This document shows, piece by piece, positions 57,860 through 64,000 of a DNA stretch of 64,000 nt. The stretch's first letter is position 1; every line of letters starts with the position of its first letter. The notes beneath the pieces were generated by a model. It worked only from the letters and a program-made list of their open reading frames with translations. It was not told where the DNA came from and did not search any database. The stretch is taken from NCBI RefSeq assembly GCF_943734655.1, contig NC_071354.1:78963838-79027837 (forward strand), read 5' to 3'. Source of the DNA: Sabethes cyaneus. Its lineage: Eukaryota > Arthropoda > Insecta > Diptera > Culicidae. The translations under genes were made by a program, and so were the position numbers.

Positions 57860-59960
57860 TTTGCTGCTATGAATTTCTCAACACTGCTGCCAGATCTGTC
57901 GGATGGTAGAAATTTGGTTCACAGTGTCACGAGCTCTCTTGAAGCCTGCCTGATAATTCTCTACAAAATCTAGTGCTATCAGTGACAGACGGTGTAACAG
58001 GATCTGAAAGAGTACCATGTAAGCGACGATTACCAGCGGCTTGTCGCGATATTTGTCGCGGTATTACCGATCACCCTTTTCGTAGTTAGAACAAACCACT
58101 CATTCCATCTATTCCTCCGGTAACTACTCTTCCTTCCAAATCTTGGAAATAACCTAGTGTAGAGCTGTTGCCAGCATTTCTCGACCATGTTTATATAGCT
58201 CTGCTGGTAGGCGATTCTTATCGGTGGCTTTGTTGGTCTTCAGCAACCCAATTTATCGTTTGATTTCTTGGAGATCAGGTGCTGGTACACGCAACGGTGC
58301 AAATGCTCGTTCCTACACACGTCAGGTTTCGATGTGTTGTGTGGTTCTTACGAGTTTGGTTCACCTGCTCGTGAAATTTGTGCGTGTCATTAGCTCGGGA
58401 TAGGGTAACCAACCTATGTTAGCCCCACCAGCAGCTGTACATAATTTTGGACACTTCCATTTGATTTTGCTGATAGGTGTCCAGAGGTTGTTCGAGTCAA
58501 TAGGATCGCAGCAACTGGCCCTGCAATTGTCCTGCACTCTAACAGCTGGCTGCGAAATCTGTTGTATAAAAACAGAAAGTCAAGTTTCGATAACGGTATG
58601 TAGCACCTAGCCTTTGCTTTGGTTGGTTGGTTACCTTAACTGTTTCAATACTTCATTACCTCTGTCCTTGCCCGTTAATATTTGGCCAACTTCACTCAAG
58701 TCTTCCTAGATAATTTTCTAAGCCATTTCTAAGCCAGCCGCTTACATTCCCCATCAAACCGATGAATTCATATTCTCCGGGGCTCTTCAGAGGATGGTCA
58801 AAGTCAATATCCGCATCCCATAGGAAAAATATGTTCGTGATATTAGAGACGAACCGACCATCTATGAGAACGTGGTCAATCTGATTCATTCTACGTTGGT
58901 CTGGTGATCTCCAGATGGCTTTGTGGATATCTTTGCGTGGGAAATAGGTGCGTCGGATCAGCAGGTCGCAGAGCAGGAAGCTGCGAAGTTTATACATTGT
59001 TGGCTGCGTTATCGTTCGTGTCGGTGTGCAGGCTATGGGGTCCTATTATTGGTCTGTACATTTCTTCCTTAACGACCTGGGCGTTTATATCCCTGATGAA
59101 GATCTTGATGTCCCGTGGCGAACAGCTGTCGTACGTTGCTTCCAGCGGCGCATAAAACGCTTCCTTCTCATCGTCGGGTCTACCTTTGTGGGGGCAGTGC
59201 ACATTGATGATGCACATTGAATAAACGGCTCTTTGACCCCAATAGGCAGCCTCTCGTTGATCGCCTATCAATCTATTACGCGGTCCTGATTCTGCACAAC
59301 GCAACATGGCATGTTCTTAGTTTGTTGATAGTGCCACCGCTCTGGTAAGACTGGGTCTTTTCGTCGCGGATCTTCCAAGCCTTCTCTCCTTTGCCACAGA
59401 TTTCCTTCAGACATACGATGCCGGGTTCACGGAGTTCAAGCTGTTCGAGCAGCACTCGGTCGTAATTTGTGAAATTCAGCGATCTGCAGTTTTAAGTACC
59501 CAGTTTCCATTCGTTCATTCTTGTTTAGTTTATGCCGTATGTTCTAATCCGTGCTTGAATATTCGTAGGAAGGTTAATTTAACTAAGTTGCCTTACTAGA
59601 GCCACGCTACCGAGTCTCCGAGATGATGGGGCTGTCATTTTAGCGTTAGTGCCGAGGCACCACGCTCCAAAAATCAGCCGTTTGCTCCGAATCAGACGCC
59701 GTCATGAGCCGTTCTTAACATGGAGTACAACCGCTCACTTGGTTGAGGAATCGTCGTCCCTAACATGAGAACAGACGCTCAAAACTAACAAGGCTACTCC
59801 TCGTTGCTATCGCACAGCGTTCACATGAGTACCTCCTATTGGTATACGACCTTAGTTTCCACACCAGCGTTGTTTATCCGATCACCGCTAAGGTTGCTCG
59901 AATTCCGGCTGGGTCCACGAGGAGGTAAAGATAGGAGTTGCTGAATAAGAGGCTAAGGCC
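57860..59960 (-). mobile_element. APE-type LINE with SINE insertion
   Basis: On the reverse strand: a 5' region (59960-59650), then endonuclease MCIINVHCPHKGRPDDEKEA and FIRDINAQVVKEEMYRPIIG (59220-59050), FLLCDLLIRRTYFPRKDIHK then QRRMNQIDHVLIDGRFVSNI (58970-58840), and a trailing part to 58700. After the SINE (58485-58612) comes the linker to the reverse transcriptase (58260-58130, the NNKATDKNRLPAELYKHG-like segment) and a decayed first part of the reverse transcriptase (58100-57880). The endonuclease Asp of the DxN motif is retained; numerous stops elsewhere. Confidence 0.85.
58485..58612 (+). repeat. 5'-truncated SINE copy inside a LINE
   Basis: Carries the family body (ggccctgcaattgtcctgca, ctctaacagctggctgcg, aaatctgttgtataaaaac). 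The tRNA-like head is shortened. Opposite in orientation to the LINE around it. Confidence 0.7.
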
Positions 59961-62099
59961 CTTCAGTATCTTTTGTCATTGGCTGAACTAGGGTAGGGGG
60001 GATCTACAGGGGGTTAACTTCCGCAACTACCCCCCCTCCCCATCCGTTCAACAAAAATCGACCAAATTTTTTAATCATTGAAAAAACTACAGTTACATAA
60101 CTAAAGGTAATAAAAACCTGAGAGTAATTTTTATTTGCATCACTACTGTAATATCTCATGCATTAATTTAATATACTTTTACTTTTAATATAGTGATGAA
60201 ATGAAGCGGTAAAATAATGCCGTGGGCTATAGCCCCCTAGAAATGAGCGCTAGTTCTACGAATGCCTAAAACATCGATTGTAAAAACCGTAGGCATTAAA
60301 ATGAATGAATGAATGAATGATTAATGAAGTTAACCTTTAAAGCTCGTTTCCTAACTATACGTTATTATAGTAATGTCAACGTGCTTTAAGTTAGCCATCA
60401 GGACATCAACGCCAAACTAAATTAAATCCTTCCATCCTAATTCTTTTCTTTCCATACAAAGAATGCCGTTTATATATCAGCACGCAATTGTTCGGTCGGT
60501 TATTCTGGACAAAGTAATAACTTTGGGAATTTTATGTCCCCATATTGTTCGAATGCTATCCGTTTCGCCATTAACAATTGTGGGTTTTTATAGATCCAGT
60601 CCCTGTCCCACAAGGTTTATTCGAAGCCTGGTTTCCTGTTCCGAGGCTGGTGAATGAACTAATTTGAATTTAGTTAGGTTACCTTGGAGCGCAATAGGAT
60701 CGTTCTCAACGTAATTCACCAGATGCTATAAATTAAGGCAACTGTAAAAGAAAGGAAATGTGCAATTTTTGTTGATTTGTTCTCAACTAAATACTTAATT
60801 TTTTCTACATGTGTAGGGATCTGTGTATCGGTTTCAATTTTCTTTCATTGCTTTCTCATCGTGCACAATCTTGGTTTTAAACTAGAGCAGTCAAAAGCAC
60901 ATTTTGTATCCAGAATTGCGCTTATTAAAAAATCGACACACCCATCCCTATAGTAAGCTCCTTTTGCTCGGCCGTTTTTCAGTACACGAATTTCGTTGCC
61001 ACATTATCCCTCATCCGCCCGAAGTTTATAATCTCGGATAATATATTAAATAAAGGCAGATTTCGGAAGCTATTACCCAGACCTGGCGAGCGGCTTCACC
61101 ATAGGCACAATACAGACCGAGTGGAAGCAAAAAGTAGCACGTCAAAATGACCTATATTTTTATTTTCACCATTCCGTTCACCGTCCAACGTGGCAACGCG
61201 TGCTCATCTCCCCCCGCGTTGCTTGCTGGTTGATAAGCAGGACAAAGATATGGGAATCGTTGAAATCTACTGATTCGGTTGGGTAGGCTCGGCGCTGACT
61301 GGCTGGAATCCTAGGTAGGTACGACGATTGCCAGCGACAGTGGCCCAGTCAGCAGTGGTATGGGAGAAAAATAATGTGGGACGCTGATACAATCAAAAGC
61401 AGGAGGATCGGAAAGAACTGTGAGCGACGAGAGCAAGAGAAACGGAAAAGTGGGTCCTGGTAGTACTTATAATGATTATCACACTTTCCTGCATAATGGG
61501 GCGGAATTATTTCGGGTCGGTGTTTACGACTTTTGGAATGGATGACATATATTATGTAGGGGTATTGCGACTGAATATCTTATTTTATTGAAGCATCTCG
61601 TAGACTTTATTGGCACTTGTCGTGTTTGAACTAACTGAAAACATAAAACTTACTTCGGTTCTGTTTGCAACTAGTTACGTTAGCTAGACTACTAGACACA
61701 GTGTCAATTAACCTGTTAAACTCGTAATTAATAAAACTTATCTACAAATTATTAATGAACCCGAATTAACTTCTCCTTCTTAGTTACCTCGGTAATTACT
61801 CATTGCCGACGAGAATCGTTATGATTGACAGCATCGGGTAGACCAGCAGTTTCTGCAACAAGTTGAATTCTGTTTAGCATAAGCCCGTTGTTATTGGAAG
61901 TTAGAATGTGTTATCAAAGTTAGTGAATCAACCGTGTTGTCTCTTGTGTACTGAACATTACAAGTTCATTGTCCTTTGTACTTACTTACTTACTTAATGG
62001 TCCATGTTCGCCAGTCCGACCGAACAAAGGGATGAAATTTGAGATCTTCATCATTACCGACAGTTACCCGCCAAGGCTTTCATCTGTCGCCAAGGCAGG
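59961..62099. other. non-coding, no gene recognised
   Basis: Contains a C-rich segment near 60030 (actaccccccctcccc), an (atga)n microsatellite at about 60301-60320, and a GC-richer part at 61070-61460 without transposon signal. The 64-codon frame at 60463-60657 is unrecognised. Confidence 0.35.
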
Positions 62100-62760
62100 T
62101 TCTTGTCAACAGCCTGGATGTCGTCGGTTATGCTGCGTCGCCGAGAGCCTCTAGGTTTGCTTCTTTGTCCTTACGAATTCCAGTACTTCTCTAACGATTC
62201 TGTCATCCACTCCTTTCCTCAAAGTGAGCCCGATCCATTTCCACCTACGTCCACGAATTTTTGTTGCTATCAGTCTTTGATGACATCGACGATGGAGTTC
62301 CTCGTTGGATATCAGGCCACCAGACACGAATGGTTTTTTTTTTTTTTGTTTAATAGAGAGGTTTTAAACCAAAGTGCCTCTTACGAATGATATATCGCAG
62401 GCAGCGATTAGTAAATACGTCTCAGGTAAATACCTGCAGTTTTTGCGTTGTCTTCGCTGCGATGCACCTCATTTCGCAGGCGTACAGGAATACAGATTTT
62501 ACGTTAAAATAAAAATTTGAGTTTTGGTATGTAGCGTGATCTGGCTTGAGCGCCGCATGTCCTGATCCGTGTGGTTATATCAGTCTTGGTATCACCATCG
62601 GGCGTTGTCTAGCTGCCAAGATATTGAAGGTGTTCAGTTGCTCAACCTGTTGTCCTGCTACTTTGAAGTTAGTCGAGTTGTCAGTGTTCGCTACCATAGA
62701 CTTAGACTTATAGTATAGACTAGTATATAGCATAAACTTATGCGATGCTATTTCACATCA
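62100..62760 (-). mobile_element. RTE-like LINE, C-terminal end of reverse transcriptase protein
   Basis: On the reverse strand: STNFKVAGQQVEQLNTFNIL (62680-62610), NSNFYFNVKSVFLYACEMRC (62520-62450), TTQKLQVFT then NRCLRYIIR (62440-62390), and, across the 50-bp insert, VWWPDI. Then EELHRRCHQ is recognisable in another frame with LIATKIRGRRWKWIGLTLRK (62270-62210). These are the terminal blocks of RTE-like endonuclease-reverse transcriptases. 5' truncated and frameshifted. Confidence 0.85.
62333..62382 (-). mobile_element. 50-bp poly(A)-tailed retroinsertion
   Basis: On the reverse strand it reads aagaggcactttggtttaaa, acctctctattaaac, then a run of about fifteen A. It is flanked by acgaatg (62326-62332 and 62383-62389). 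Removing it restores CLRYIIRVWWPDI in the host LINE. This is the classic form of a severely 5'-truncated LINE or SINE copy. Confidence 0.88.
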
Positions 62761-62989
62761 GCATAGAAGTTCGACAGGCTTTAATGGATTTATATCATCA
62801 AAATGGCCATCACTACTAGCACAGTTGTTACAAACCAGTAATTTCAGTCATAAATAACTTGCTGCAACAAGAAGTGCCTAAACTGTGCTACTTGGCATGG
62901 ATAGGGACCTAAGACATACCGACTTTGCCGGTTCCAAGAACATAACCGTACGTAGTACTTTTTTCCAACACAGAATCCTACACAAGTAC

Positions 62990-63817
62990 ACCTGAAGGTC
63001 ACCAAATCAAACAGAATCACAGATCGACCATGTTTTGATCAACGGTAGGCACTTCTCAGACATTATCGACGTCAGATCCTGTCGAAGCGCTAACGATGAC
63101 TCGGACCACTACGCAGTGATGGTTAAGATGCGCCCAAAAATCTCCCTTATAAGCAACATTCTGTACCGACACCAGCCTCGGTTGGATCTCACGCGGCTAA
63201 ATCTGCCAGATATCGCCGCAAATGGGTGCATCGTTCTCAGAAAACGCGAAAGGTTTAGCAGAAACTGAACGCATCGTGCAAAGGCTTTGTGCCGCGAGCC
63301 GAAATATATCGAGATAAGAATGGCAGTATTCTGTTGTACCATCGTGAGGTGATCGATAAGTGGATGCAGCACTTCGACTAACACTTGAAAACCATGGCGG
63401 CTGGGGGGGGGGGGGGAAGAGATTCCGACGGTGCAACGGAGACCAATTGCGAATAGATTTGTTGGAACTTACCAAGCCGGCTTCGTCAAAGGTCGGTTCA
63501 CGACGGATCAAATATTTACACGTGCGGTGCGTGGGAACCATTGGTCCGTTGACTTCAAAGCCGCGTATGATACCATCGACCAGAAAGAACTATAGAAAAT
63601 CACGGACGAGAAGAGCTTGCCCAGGAAGCTTATCAACCTAATTCAATCTACGATGGATGTTCAATACAGCGCTATACAGCGGATTTCGGGTGGATTGTCG
63701 AATCACACAGAGGGCTTCGTCAAGATGAAGGTCTCTCATGCTTACTGTTCAATACAGCGCTACAAAGTGTTATGAACCGAGCGGGTATCAATACGCGTAA
63801 CCGCTCAGTTGGTTTCG
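62990..63817 (+). mobile_element. APE-type LINE, endonuclease end to reverse transcriptase
   Basis: Plus-strand translation: QIDHVLINGRHFSDIIDVRS then NDDSDHYAVMVKMRPKIS (63020-63140) at the endonuclease C-terminus with its catalytic Asp-His pair; then LTYQAGFVKGRFTTDQIFTR-like sequence (63470-63530); SVDFKAAYDTIDQKEL (63545-63590); LARKLINLIQSTMDVQYS, then ISGGLSNHTEGFVKMK (63610-63730); and FNTALQSVMNRAGINTRN (63750-63795). The SINE at 63818 cuts the reverse transcriptase off before its catalytic ADD motif. A run of about 14 G near 63404 breaks the linker. Confidence 0.85.
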
Positions 63818-64000
63818 AGGTACGATGCTGGTCTAACAAGCCAGTCGTCGTATGTTCGGATCTCGGCTGGGCGGCGCTGCTAGACGTAGTCAGAAGGATT
63901 GTTGCACTAGCGCCGCAATTGTCCTGTACTCTAATAGCGGACTGTGAAGTTTGTCCATAAAGGAAGGTATTAGAAAGACGTTTAAGCCCAAGGTTTTGCT
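63818..64000 (+). repeat. tRNA-derived SINE copy (best preserved head)
   Basis: Head tggtctaacaagccagtcgt followed by gttcggatctc (B box), then the body cactagcgccgcaattgtcc, tgtactctaatagcggactg, gaagtttgtccataaaggaa. It reaches the window edge, so its 3' end is unseen. Inserted in a LINE reverse transcriptase. Confidence 0.75.

Overview
The window looks like a repeat-saturated stretch of an insect genome, most probably a mosquito of the Aedes/Culex type. This is inferred from the mixture of APE-type and Jockey-like LINE remnants, mariner and maT-like transposases, hAT and pogo-like non-autonomous DNA elements, tRNA-derived SINEs and long AT-rich non-coding DNA. There is no bacterial-style gene organisation, operon, phage or CRISPR array. 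Nearly all recognisable protein-coding signal is dead transposon sequence broken by stops, frameshifts and nested insertions. Two open frames have no recognised origin (17139-17543 and 42559-42861).

Only one place looks like part of a host gene. At 25998-26421 a GC-richer open frame contains an ATG in a CACC context at 26361 and runs into an AG|GTAAGT splice donor at 26421/26422. If real, the DNA downstream (from 26457, where a tandem-repeat element begins) is intron, and the next exon was not found.

Layout. 0-7 kb: mariner remnant, SINE, a degenerate minisatellite split by a TA-flanked TIR element, then a second mariner scrap. 7.5-11 kb: plus-strand LINE pieces, one split by a hAT element with an 8-bp target duplication. 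11-17 kb: copy of a ctgacccg-end repeat, a minus-strand LINE and a T-rich minisatellite. 17-22.6 kb: two Jockey-like LINEs pointing away from each other on either side of a MITE; the plus-strand one is split by a 2.1-kb foldback element. 26.4-28.7 kb: interspersed repeat carrying about twelve units of 143 bp. 30-38 kb: nested MITEs, a minus-strand LINE, minisatellite, and a maT-like Tc1/mariner element carrying a 413-bp insert. 39.4-41 kb: repeat element with a (TG)n tract. 42.8-47.9 kb: two minus-strand LINEs with three DNA-element insertions. 52-64 kb: further LINEs, one with RNase H and a C-terminal zinc motif split by a hAT, a 1.3-kb TIR element, and SINE copies.

The most solid result is a set of nested insertions whose boundaries can be fixed to the base: removing the insert plus one target copy restores the host element's reading frame. 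I found no evidence of a new multigene system.
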